A DNA stretch of 16,851 nt from Paramuribaculum sp. GTDB taxonomy: Bacteria > Bacteroidota > Bacteroidia > Bacteroidales > Muribaculaceae. The notes beneath the pieces were generated by a model, which was not told the origin of the DNA, searched no databases, and was given only the letters and a program-made list of their open reading frames with translations. A program made the position numbers and the translations under genes. Positions 7,365-14,495 of this stretch are shown one piece after another (the stretch's first letter is position 1; every line of letters begins with the position of its first letter). The stretch covers positions 1-16,851 of the forward strand of contig VSPV01000049.1 in NCBI GenBank assembly GCA_009775605.1. The letters are read 5' to 3'.

Positions 7365-7626
7365 CGGGGTGGAATAGGATTTCGAACTCTCTCCGGCCAT
7401 CCCTCCGTTTCTTGCCGGGCCACCGGAAGGGTGGCGCTCTCCTCTATACGGCAACCGATCATAACCACACGGCGCGAGGCTCCCCTCAGAGGCCTCCCGG
7501 CCGGATTACCGACAGCCATGCCGTCCGCATTCACGGACCGCAGGCACCTGATGGAGCGCGGAACATACCGTTTCTTTCGGTTCCGCCGCCTCCCACCGCT
7601 ATAGAGAAAGAAAAAAAACTATATAA
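7365..7626 (+). promoter_or_regulatory. Long GC-rich structured leader of recJ
   Basis: About 260 bases without a clear gene separate the -7 element from recJ. They fold locally: GCCACC-GGAAG-GGTGGC around 7419-7435, GAGGC...GCCTC around 7477-7497, and GTCCG-CATTCA-CGGAC around 7522-7537. A 28-codon frame (ATG 7518 to TAG 7604), rich in arginine and phenylalanine, ends 22 bases before recJ. The last ~20 bases before the recJ ATG are A-rich, as is usual for translation starts in this phylum. It matches no riboswitch class that I recognise. Confidence 0.35.
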
Positions 7627-9354
7627 ATGACAAGTAAATGGAGTTACTTACCCCTTACTTCAGAAGAACAGAAATCCGAGTCGCAGCTGGCTAAGAAATT
7701 TGCCGACTGTGCGCCCGTCAGCGAACTGCTGGCCCAGCGCGGAATCTCTACGGTGGATGAGGCCGAACGCTTCTTCCATCCGTCGTTGCGAGATTTGCAC
7801 GACCCGTTCCTGATGCCTGACATGGACAAAGCCGTCAAGCGTCTTAACAAAGCTATGGGTAAGAAAGAGCGCATCATGGTCTACGGCGACTATGATGTGG
7901 ACGGAACCACGGCAGTGGCGCTCGTCTATAAATATCTGAGGAATTATTATTCCAACATCGAGTACTACATCCCCACCCGCTACGACGAGGGATATGGAAT
8001 CTCGCTGCGCAGCATCGACTACGCGGCCTCGCAGGGAGTGAAACTGATCATTATCCTCGACTGCGGCATAAAGGCCATCGAGGAGATAAGCTATGCCCGC
8101 ACACTCGGCATAGACTTCATAATCTGCGACCACCATGTGCCCGACGACGCCCTCCCCGAGGCAGTGGCCATCCTCAACCCCAAACTCGAGGGAAGCACCT
8201 ATCCGTGCCCGCACCTGTCGGGTTGCGGCGTAGGATTCAAGTTCATGCAGGGATTCTCCATGAGCAACGGCATTCCCACCACGGATCTCGAAGGCATGCT
8301 CGACCTTGTGGCCGTGAGCATCGCGGCCGACATCGTGCCGATGGTCGACGAGAACCGCATCATGGCCTACCACGGCCTGAAGCGGCTCAATTCCAACCCC
8401 AACATGGGCCTGCGCGCCATCATACGCATCTGCGGCCTCACCGGCCATGAAATCACTATATCCGACGTAATCTTTAAGATAGGCCCCCGCATCAACGCAT
8501 CAGGCCGCATGCAGAGCGGCCGCGAAGCTGTGGAGCTGCTCGTGGCCAGAGACGCCAACGAGGCACTCGAGATTGCCAAGGCCATCGACCAGTATAACAA
8601 GGACCGCAAGGAACTCGACAAACGCATCACCGAGGAAGCCAACGCCATCCTCGACCGCCGCGGCGAAAGCCACTCGGCCAAGAAATCCATTGTGATCTAC
8701 AACAAGGACTGGCACAAAGGCATCATAGGCATTGTGGCCTCGCGCCTCACAGAACTTTACTATAAACCGTCGGTGGTGCTGACGCTCACCAACGGCCTCG
8801 CCACCGGCTCCTCACGCTCCGTGCAGGGATTCGACATCTACAAGGCCATAGATTCGGCCCGCGATATCCTGGAGAATTTCGGCGGACACCCTTACGCCGT
8901 AGGCCTCTCCCTCAAGGAAGAAAACATCCCCGAGTTCACACGTCGCTTCGAGGAATATGTGGCCGCCAACATCATGCCGTCGCAGCTCACTCCGCAGCTC
9001 GACATCGACGCCTACATCACCTTCTCGCAGATTACTCCCCTGTTCATCTCCACGCTCAGGAAATTCAACCCCTTCGGACCCGGCAACCAGAAGCCTGTGT
9101 TCTGCACACGCCATGTGGTTGACTTCGGCACGAGCAAACTCGTGGGCAAGAATCTGGAGCACATAAAGTTCGAGCTTGTGGACGACACTTCCGGCAAGGT
9201 GTTCAACGGCATCGCGTTCAATATGGCGCAGTATTTTCCCCATATCCATTCGCGCAAGCCCTTCGACATCTGCTACACCATCGAGGACAACAAGCATCAC
9301 AACACCGTCAACTCCGTGCAGCTGCTTATCAAGGGAATCCATCCTGTGAAGTAA
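7627..9354 (+). CDS. recJ: Single-stranded-DNA-specific 5'-3' exonuclease RecJ
   Basis: The 575-residue DHH-superfamily nuclease degrades single-stranded DNA 5' to 3' in recombination, mismatch and base-excision repair, with Mn/Mg at its active site. The motifs are in order: DYDVDGTT (residues 88-95), DCG (145-147), CDHHVPDD (167-174, the DHH motif), LSGCGVGFK (197-205) and GPRINASGRM around 286-295. The DHHA1 motif GGHPYAVGL is at 419-427. The C-terminal ~120 residues correspond to the OB-fold domain, and IKFELVDD fits its strands. Length is normal for RecJ. The start at 7627 gives the usual short N-terminus (KWSYLPLTSEEQ). recQ starts 19 bases after the stop, so the two are probably co-transcribed, which fits the known RecQ-RecJ cooperation in resecting DNA at stalled forks. 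Confidence 0.96.
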   Translation: MTSKWSYLPLTSEEQKSESQLAKKFADCAPVSELLAQRGISTVDEAERFFHPSLRDLHDPFLMPDMDKAVKRLNKAMGKKERIMVYGDYDVDGTTAVALVYKYLRNYYSNIEYYIPTRYDEGYGISLRSIDYAASQGVKLIIILDCGIKAIEEISYARTLGIDFIICDHHVPDDALPEAVAILNPKLEGSTYPCPHLSGCGVGFKFMQGFSMSNGIPTTDLEGMLDLVAVSIAADIVPMVDENRIMAYHGLKRLNSNPNMGLRAIIRICGLTGHEITISDVIFKIGPRINASGRMQSGREAVELLVARDANEALEIAKAIDQYNKDRKELDKRITEEANAILDRRGESHSAKKSIVIYNKDWHKGIIGIVASRLTELYYKPSVVLTLTNGLATGSSRSVQGFDIYKAIDSARDILENFGGHPYAVGLSLKEENIPEFTRRFEEYVAANIMPSQLTPQLDIDAYITFSQITPLFISTLRKFNPFGPGNQKPVFCTRHVVDFGTSKLVGKNLEHIKFELVDDTSGKVFNGIAFNMAQYFPHIHSRKPFDICYTIEDNKHHNTVNSVQLLIKGIHPVK

Positions 9355-9373
9355 GCTTTCTCCCGCCTCTCTC

Positions 9374-11275
9374 ATGCCCGACGCATCACCACTTTCGCTA
9401 CTTGAGAAATACTGGGGACACACGTCGTTCAGACCCTGCCAACTCGAAATTATCCAGTCGGTTCTGGCCGGAAACGACACACTGGGTCTGCTTCCCACCG
9501 GAGGCGGCAAATCGGTCACATTCCAGATACCCGCGCTTATACTGCCGGGAGTGACACTGGTTGTCACTCCCCTCATATCGCTGATGAAGGACCAGGTTGA
9601 CCATCTGCGGCAGGCGGGAATAAAGGCTGCCGCAGTCCACTCCGGCCTGAGCCGCGGTGAATACCGTCTGGCCATGGAGCGCGCGCGCATGGGGCGCCTG
9701 AAACTCCTCTATCTCTCCCCCGAGAAACTGCAGACGCCCTCATTTGCCGACGACATTTCGGGAGCCGACATAAGCATGATTGTGGTGGACGAGGCCCACT
9801 GTATCTCGCAGTGGGGCTATGATTTCCGTCCGTCGTACCTCCGGGTGGCGTCGCTGCGCCGCCGCTATCCCGAGGCTCCCGTGCTGGCTCTGACGGCCTC
9901 GGCCACCCCCGAGGTTGTGGAAGATATCATGCTCAGGCTGGAATTCAGGAGCCGTAACGTGTTCTCGAGAAGTTTCTCGCGGCCAAACCTGAGCTATGTG
10001 GTGCGTCACGCCGACTATAAGCCCGACATGCTGCTGCGCATACTGCGCGCCACTTCCGGCAGCGCCATCGTCTACGTGCGTTCGCGCCGGCGCACACGCG
10101 AGATTGCCGAGCTTCTGCTGCGCGAGGGCATCAGCGCCGACTTTTACCACGCCGGACTGGCCGCCGAGGACAAGGACGCGCGCCAGAACCGCTGGCAGGA
10201 GGGCGCAGTGAGAGTGATGGTGGCCACCAACGCCTTCGGAATGGGCATAGACAAGCCAGATGTGCGCACGGTGGTACATATCGATCCGCCTTCGTCGCTC
10301 GAGGAATACTATCAGGAAGCGGGCCGTGCGGGACGCGACGGGCTGCCGTCATTTGCCGTGATGGTGGTCTCGCAGCCCGACAAAGCCACCCTCACCCGGC
10401 GTCTGAATGAGGCATTTCCTGAGAAGGACGTGATACGGAAGGTCTACGAACATGCCTGCAATTTCCTTGAGGTGGCTGTGGGCTCGGGCTACAACACCCT
10501 CCATGAGTTCAATTTCGCGCTGTTTTGCGAGCGCTTCGGCTTCAGGCCTCCCGTGGCCAGAAATGCGCTTGCCATCCTCACCCGCGCCGGTTATATAGAT
10601 TATACCGACGAGATTTCGTCGCGTGCGCGCGTTATGGTCACCGTCAGCAAGCGCGAGCTTTACGACCTCCGGCTGCCCGACGAGGCCGACAGCGTGCTCC
10701 AGCTGCTGCTGCGCACATATACCGGTCTGTTTGCCGACTTCGTATATATTTCAGAAGAACTGATTGCATCGCGCCTGCGCATGACAGCCGATGCCGTATA
10801 TAACGCGCTGGTGACACTGGCCAGAAACCATGTGCTCTCCTACGTTCCGCGCAAGGTTTCACCATATCTGCTGTTCACCACCTCGCGAGAGCTTCCCAAG
10901 AGGCTGGAATTTCCGCGCGACATCTACGAGGAACAGCGCCGCCGCATGGAGCTGCGCATAGAGGCCATGCGCGATTTCATGTTCAGCGACAGCGAATGCA
11001 GGGTGAACCGCATGCTCCGTTATTTCGGGGAAAAGCCTCAGCAGCCGTGCGGACAGTGCGATGTATGCCGTTCAAAGCGTAAATCCTCCGAATCAAAGGC
11101 TTCGCTGCAGAAATCCATCCTGTATCTTGCTTCCCATCCGGGAGGATGCGAAGTATCCGACATTTGCGGTCAGCTCCGTCTCGGCCCCGACCGCGTGATT
11201 CCCCTCGTCAGGGAGATGGCCGACAAAGGATTGCTTGAAATCAGCGGCACACGGATTGAAAAACCTAAATGTTAA
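9374..11275 (+). CDS. recQ: RecQ-family ATP-dependent DNA helicase, short form without HRDC
   Basis: The 633-residue 3'-5' DNA helicase carries all core motifs: Walker A TGGGKS (42-47), DEAHCISQWGYDFRPSY (139-155, DEAH box and aromatic-rich loop), TASAT (174-178), ATNAFGMGIDKPDVR around 278-292 and QEAGRAGRDG (314-323). The zinc-binding signature C-x16-C-x2-C-x2-C is at 542-565 (Cys542, 559, 562 and 565), the same spacing as in E. coli RecQ but about 160 residues further from the helicase core. The stretch at ~350-530 looks winged-helix-rich. The last ~60 residues (KASLQKSILYLASH onward) look like another small helical DNA-binding fold, and there is no HRDC domain. Bacteroidales often encode two RecQ proteins (established knowledge), so this may be the second, non-canonical one. 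It should unwind DNA for the adjacent RecJ. Confidence 0.93.
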   Translation: MPDASPLSLLEKYWGHTSFRPCQLEIIQSVLAGNDTLGLLPTGGGKSVTFQIPALILPGVTLVVTPLISLMKDQVDHLRQAGIKAAAVHSGLSRGEYRLAMERARMGRLKLLYLSPEKLQTPSFADDISGADISMIVVDEAHCISQWGYDFRPSYLRVASLRRRYPEAPVLALTASATPEVVEDIMLRLEFRSRNVFSRSFSRPNLSYVVRHADYKPDMLLRILRATSGSAIVYVRSRRRTREIAELLLREGISADFYHAGLAAEDKDARQNRWQEGAVRVMVATNAFGMGIDKPDVRTVVHIDPPSSLEEYYQEAGRAGRDGLPSFAVMVVSQPDKATLTRRLNEAFPEKDVIRKVYEHACNFLEVAVGSGYNTLHEFNFALFCERFGFRPPVARNALAILTRAGYIDYTDEISSRARVMVTVSKRELYDLRLPDEADSVLQLLLRTYTGLFADFVYISEELIASRLRMTADAVYNALVTLARNHVLSYVPRKVSPYLLFTTSRELPKRLEFPRDIYEEQRRRMELRIEAMRDFMFSDSECRVNRMLRYFGEKPQQPCGQCDVCRSKRKSSESKASLQKSILYLASHPGGCEVSDICGQLRLGPDRVIPLVREMADKGLLEISGTRIEKPKC

Positions 11276-11460
11276 AGGCCCGGAGCGCTTTTAACGCTTT
11301 GACTTCACATAATTTAATCTCTTTTAGGCACTCCTTCTCTGACTAAGAGGGACGTAGATTGTTTTATTATTGTGATTAAAATCACCCCACGACATCCCTC
11401 GTCCCTGCTGTCAGGTAGTGATACTAGGCTTCAGGGCTCTCATAAATAAATAGTTGAAAC
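11276..11460. other. Convergent recQ-ychF gap, recQ-proximal part
   Basis: No gene is visible. A short AGCG/CGCT hairpin at 11284-11298 right after the recQ stop has only a weak T run. AGGGACG 11348-11354 pairs with CGTCCCT 11400-11406 and encloses a GTGATT-AA-AATCAC hairpin (11372-11385). It could be a decayed element or an mRNA end structure. Confidence 0.5.
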
Positions 11461-11463
11461 GGC

Positions 11464-11508
11464 AAGGATGGGCTCGCGGATTTTTTCCCGCGGCCCATCC
11501 TTTGTTTA
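11464..11508 (+). terminator. Long GC-rich hairpin, probable terminator for transcripts from the recQ side
   Basis: AAGGATGGGC (11464-11473) pairs with GCCCATCCTT (11493-11502), and CGCGG (11475-11479) with CCGCG (11488-11492). One T is bulged and the loop is T-rich. TTTGTTTA runs on from the stem on the plus strand; the minus strand has no U run after the stem. It lies ~190 bases after recQ. Confidence 0.6.
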
Positions 11509-11517
11509 TCTGTTGCG

Positions 11518-11648
11518 ACAGGTTGTTGTCAGAACGGTTCAGATGGTAGGAGCTTGCGGATGAGGCTGACGGGAGTTGACTAAAGTCAATGACCGAAGCC
11601 GAATTCCGCAAGCGACGACCCAGATGAGCCGTTATGGCGACAACCTGT
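11518..11648. ncRNA. 131-nt rod-like fold adjoining the ychF stop codon; candidate structured RNA
   Basis: The block folds on itself almost end to end. ACAGGTTGT 11518-11526 pairs with 11640-11648; AACGGTTCA 11533-11541 with TGAGCCGTT 11625-11633 (one G-U); TGG 11544-11546 with CCA 11620-11622; GCTTGCGGA 11552-11560 with TCCGCAAGC 11605-11613; GGCT 11564-11567 with AGCC 11597-11600; CGG with CCG; and TTGAC 11576-11580 with GTCAA 11585-11589 around a TAAA loop. Asymmetric internal loops separate the stems. The strand is unknown: it could be the 3' end of ychF mRNA or a separate RNA. I do not recognise it as SRP RNA, tmRNA or RNase P RNA; a 6S-like rod is conceivable but not shown. Confidence 0.4.
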
Positions 11649-12751
11649 TAGACGTTGAACAGGAAATGCATTATATCGCCGTCCTGCGTCACATATTCCT
11701 TGCCTTCGATATTCATCTTTCCGGCCTGGCGCACGGCTGCCTCGCTGCCAAGCGACACATAGTCGTCATATTTTATCACCTCGGCACGGATGAATCCCTT
11801 CTCGAAATCAGTATGTATCACGCCGGCACATTTAGGCGCCTTGCTCCCCCGGAGAAATGTCCAGGCTCTCACTTCGTCCTCGCCGGCGGTGAAGAATGTC
11901 TCGAGGTCGAGCAGCGAGTAGGCTGCGCGTATCAGTCGGGCCACACCCGATTCCTCCAGACCTATCGACTCCAGAAATTCCTTGCGGTCCTCGAATGTCT
12001 CGAGCTCGGCGATTTCGGCCTCGGTCTGGGCAGCGACCACAAGTATGGAAGCATCTTCATCCTTCACGGCCTCGCGCACTGCCTCCACATAGGCATTGCC
12101 TGTAGCGGCAGAGGCGTCGTCGACGTTGCACACATACAGAACCGGCTTGGCGGTCAGCAGGAAGAGGTCGCGGGCATAGCGCTGTTCGTCGGGAGTGTCG
12201 AAAGTCACCGAGCGCGCCGGCTTGCCCTGCTCCAGAGCCTCCTTGTAACGCGCCAGAACCTCATACTGCAGCTTGGCAGTTTTGTCGCCACCGGTCTGCG
12301 CGGCCTTCTGGGTCTTGGCTATGCGGCTGTCAACGGTCTCGAGGTCTTTTATAAGAAGTTCGTAATCTATGATTTCCTTGTCGCGCACGGGATCAACCGA
12401 GCCGTCAACATGGGTTATATTGTCGTCGTCGAAGCAGCGGAGCACGTGAAGTATGGCGTCGCACTCACGGATATTGGCCAGGAATTTGTTGCCGAGACCC
12501 TCGCCCTTGCTGGCACCTTTCACAAGACCGGCAATGTCCACAATCTCCACTGTGGCCGGAACCACGCTGCGCGGATTGCACATCTCCACCAGTTTGTTGA
12601 GACGCTCGTCGGGAACGGTTATCACGCCCACGTTAGGCTCTATGGTGCAGAACGGGAAGTTGGCCGACTGTGCCTTGGCGTTGGACAGACAGTTGAAAAG
12701 CGTGGACTTGCCCACATTGGGCAGACCTACTATACCGCATTTTAATGACAT
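11648..12751 (-). CDS. ychF: Ribosome-associated Obg-like ATPase YchF (OLA1 family)
   Basis: The 367-residue P-loop NTPase of the translation-factor class binds ribosomes and prefers ATP over GTP. The motifs are: G1 GLPNVGKST (residues 9-17), G2 region TIEPNVG (36-42), G3 DIAGLVKGASKGEGLGNKFL (72-91), a coiled-coil insert at about 125-180, and the G4 position NVDD at 209-212. In the family G4 reads NxxE, so Asp replaces Glu here, a mild change. The TGS domain fills the C-terminus, with RAWTFLRGSKAPKCAGVIHTDFEKGFIRAEVI (295-326) and VTQDGDIMHFLFNV at the end. Length matches the ~363-residue norm. It is monocistronic, divergent from argR and convergent with recQ, with a clear promoter at 12840-12870. 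Its stop codon touches the rod structure downstream. Confidence 0.97.
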   Translation of the reverse strand: MSLKCGIVGLPNVGKSTLFNCLSNAKAQSANFPFCTIEPNVGVITVPDERLNKLVEMCNPRSVVPATVEIVDIAGLVKGASKGEGLGNKFLANIRECDAILHVLRCFDDDNITHVDGSVDPVRDKEIIDYELLIKDLETVDSRIAKTQKAAQTGGDKTAKLQYEVLARYKEALEQGKPARSVTFDTPDEQRYARDLFLLTAKPVLYVCNVDDASAATGNAYVEAVREAVKDEDASILVVAAQTEAEIAELETFEDRKEFLESIGLEESGVARLIRAAYSLLDLETFFTAGEDEVRAWTFLRGSKAPKCAGVIHTDFEKGFIRAEVIKYDDYVSLGSEAAVRQAGKMNIEGKEYVTQDGDIMHFLFNV

Positions 12752-12839
12752 GATATATCGGATTTATGATTTTTGTAAGTGTTACACGGAATGTCGCGCG
12801 AAAAAAGATTTCATCGTTACATAAAGCGATATTCCGCTG

Positions 12840-12870
12840 CAAATTTAGCAATAATTTCCCGCCTCGGCAA
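12840..12870 (-). promoter_or_regulatory. Promoter of ychF (Bacteroidetes type)
   Basis: On the minus strand TTG (12870-12868), 20 bases, then TAAATTTG (12847-12840), an exact TAnnTTTG match. Transcription should start about 12834, leaving a leader of ~80 nucleotides before the ATG at 12751. Confidence 0.7.
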
Positions 12871-12940
12871 TCACGCCCTCCATATACTCCGCGCCCTGAC
12901 TTTACGTGCGGGAAGACAGCAATTATTTTCTGCGTATTTG

Positions 12941-12971
12941 TTGCATATTTTTCGGTTTGTGTATATATTTG
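12941..12971 (+). promoter_or_regulatory. Promoter of argR and the ArgC-like gene (Bacteroidetes type)
   Basis: TTG at 12941-12943, 20 bases, then TATATTTG at 12964-12971, an exact TAnnTTTG match. The start should lie near 12977, giving a leader under 30 nucleotides before the argR ATG at 13005. It is back-to-back with the ychF promoter, about 70 bases away, so ArgR binding here could affect both. No full ARG-box palindrome is obvious. Confidence 0.7.
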
Positions 12972-13004
12972 CGCTTAACATTTCACTAATTATGCACTTT
13001 CGCT

Positions 13005-13508
13005 ATGAATAAGCGGCAACAGCGTCTTGCACAGATTGTCAAGATTCTACTTCACAATTCGGTCGGGAGCCAGGAGGAGCTTATGGAGCTCCTTGAGCGT
13101 CATAACTGCTCGGTGACCCAGGCCACTCTCTCCCGCGACCTCAAAACTCTCCGCACATCCAAAGTGGCCACCGAACTTGGAGGCTACCGTTACATCATCG
13201 CGGCCAACGGCACCGCAGCCGACGAGATGGCCACCCATGCCATGAACACCGTGCGCCAGGCTGCCATTCTTTCCGTGGCCGTCACCGGACAGACAGTGGT
13301 GATCAAGACCCGCAACGGTTATGCCGGAGGCGTGGCCTACGACATCGACGTGATATCATCGCCGGCTATCCTCGGCTCAATCGCCGGAGCCGACACCGTG
13401 TTTGTGGCTATCGACGCCAATACCCCGCTGCCGGAAATCTACGACCTTCTCTCCACCATTATCCCTGAAAAGATCATGCAGGAAGGAGCTCATTATTTCA
13501 ACAAATAA
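13005..13508 (+). CDS. argR: ArgR-family arginine repressor with a changed effector-binding motif
   Basis: The 167-residue transcription regulator has a winged helix-turn-helix domain at about 1-70, with SQEELMELLERHNCSVTQATLSRDL spanning 22-46, including the family's recognition helix TQATLSRDL. The C-terminal hexamerisation and arginine-binding domain is at about 85-167, with VIKTRNGYAGGVAYDID starting at 99. In ArgR proteins such as E. coli the effector loop reads GTIAGDDT, whose two aspartates bind arginine. Here it reads GSIAGADT (124-131), so the first aspartate is Ala129 while Asp130 remains. Hexamer assembly may be intact while arginine sensing is weakened or altered (inference). It leads an operon with the ArgC-like gene, which starts 30 bases after its stop. 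Whether a standard arg operon exists elsewhere in the genome cannot be seen here. Confidence 0.9.
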   Translation: MNKRQQRLAQIVKILLHNSVGSQEELMELLERHNCSVTQATLSRDLKTLRTSKVATELGGYRYIIAANGTAADEMATHAMNTVRQAAILSVAVTGQTVVIKTRNGYAGGVAYDIDVISSPAILGSIAGADTVFVAIDANTPLPEIYDLLSTIIPEKIMQEGAHYFNK

Positions 13509-13538
13509 TCTCTACCCCTTATCCATAATCCCACACAC

Positions 13539-14474
13539 ATGATACGTGCAGGCATTGCCGGAGGCACAACCACAGTTGCCGGCGAAATCACCAAACTACT
13601 CATCAACCACCCCGACATAGAAATCCAGTGGATTTACGACCCCGAGGCCGAAGGCGCTCTGGTATCGCGCGTCCACAAGGGACTGCAGGGCGAAACCTAC
13701 ATGCGCTTCTCGGCCGACGCCCCGATGGACAACGTCAATGTGGTTTTCCTGTGTTTCGACGAACCGGGACAGTCGGAGGATTTCGTCACTAAAGCCGGCG
13801 TTCCCGACAATGTGAAGATTATCGACGTTTCGGGGGATTTCCTTGAGAAGTCAACTTTTGCCGACGGCGACGAATGGGTGTTCGGTCTTCCCGAGCTTTC
13901 CCGCAAGCCTCTGGTGCGCGGCGCTAAGCACACATCGCTGCCGCGGCCCCTCACCACCGCCGTGCTCCTGGGTCTTCTCCCTCTTGCCAAGAATCTGCTT
14001 CTTAACACCGAGATTTACATCACCGCCGTGGTCAACGAACCTGATGCCGAACCGGGCGAGGCTCTGTGCCTGCTCGAGCATGAGGAGAGCGATGAAATAG
14101 CTCGTGCGCTCACATCCGTCCAGCAGAGCTTCGCGGCTCCGATGCTTTTCCTTGTGATTGCAGGCGGATGGGAAAGAGGCATCACGGTCAACATCTATCT
14201 CGACTGCCCCATTTCAGAAAAAGAGGCCGTAAAACTCTATCAGGATTACTACGACGACCACAGTTTCACATTCCTCTCCGACTCCACCCCCAGCATCACC
14301 GAAGTGCTCGGCACCAACAAGACCATAATCAATCTTCAGAAGGTAAGCAAGAAACTCGTGGTATCGGTGGCTATCGACGACCTCATGAAAGGCTCCGCCG
14401 CAATGGCTGTGCATGACATGAACCTGCTCTTCGGCCTGCAGGAGCGCGTAGGTCTCATGCTCAAATCCCACTGA
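13539..14474 (+). CDS. ArgC-like protein lacking catalytic residues (pseudoenzyme candidate)
   Basis: The 311-residue protein aligns along its whole length with Bacteroidales N-acetyl-gamma-glutamyl-phosphate reductase (ArgC), the NADPH-dependent enzyme of arginine synthesis. It keeps RAGIAGG...VAGE (3-16), KIIDVSGDF (93-101), WVFGLPELSRK (113-123), LLGLLPLAKNLLLN (143-156) and AVHDMNLLFGL (290-300). Active-site residues are gone. The NPGC(Y/F)xT motif is LPRPLTT (134-140), so the catalytic cysteine is Pro137. HxHxPEI is HEESDEI (181-187), losing the second histidine. GSTGAG is replaced by the VNEPDAEPG region (165-173) with a deletion of ~12 residues. The nucleotide loop GGAGYTAGE is GGTTTVAGE. 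The frame is intact with normal codon use, so it is not a decaying pseudogene. Automatic annotation would probably name it argC; reductase activity is very unlikely. Co-transcribed with argR. Confidence 0.88.
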   Translation: MIRAGIAGGTTTVAGEITKLLINHPDIEIQWIYDPEAEGALVSRVHKGLQGETYMRFSADAPMDNVNVVFLCFDEPGQSEDFVTKAGVPDNVKIIDVSGDFLEKSTFADGDEWVFGLPELSRKPLVRGAKHTSLPRPLTTAVLLGLLPLAKNLLLNTEIYITAVVNEPDAEPGEALCLLEHEESDEIARALTSVQQSFAAPMLFLVIAGGWERGITVNIYLDCPISEKEAVKLYQDYYDDHSFTFLSDSTPSITEVLGTNKTIINLQKVSKKLVVSVAIDDLMKGSAAMAVHDMNLLFGLQERVGLMLKSH

Positions 14475-14495
14475 TTATCCGCCCTCCATGGCGCA

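Noticed and set aside
7358..7630. 90-codon open frame overlapping the recJ start by ATGA
   Set aside because: It begins at a TTG inside the promoter box, has no internal Met, and its low-complexity His/Pro/Arg composition is not protein-like; the overlap with recJ is probably chance.
11340..11440. Insertion sequence end in the recQ-ychF gap
   Set aside because: There is a 7-bp inverted repeat with an internal hairpin but no transposase remnant, partner end or target duplication.
12985..13020. ARG box over the argR start (TATGAATAA half-site)
   Set aside because: Only one half-site is seen and it includes the start codon and second codon; no matching inverted half at the right spacing.
13539..14474. 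Annotating this gene simply as argC
   Set aside because: The catalytic cysteine and other active-site motifs are absent, so the reductase name would mislead.
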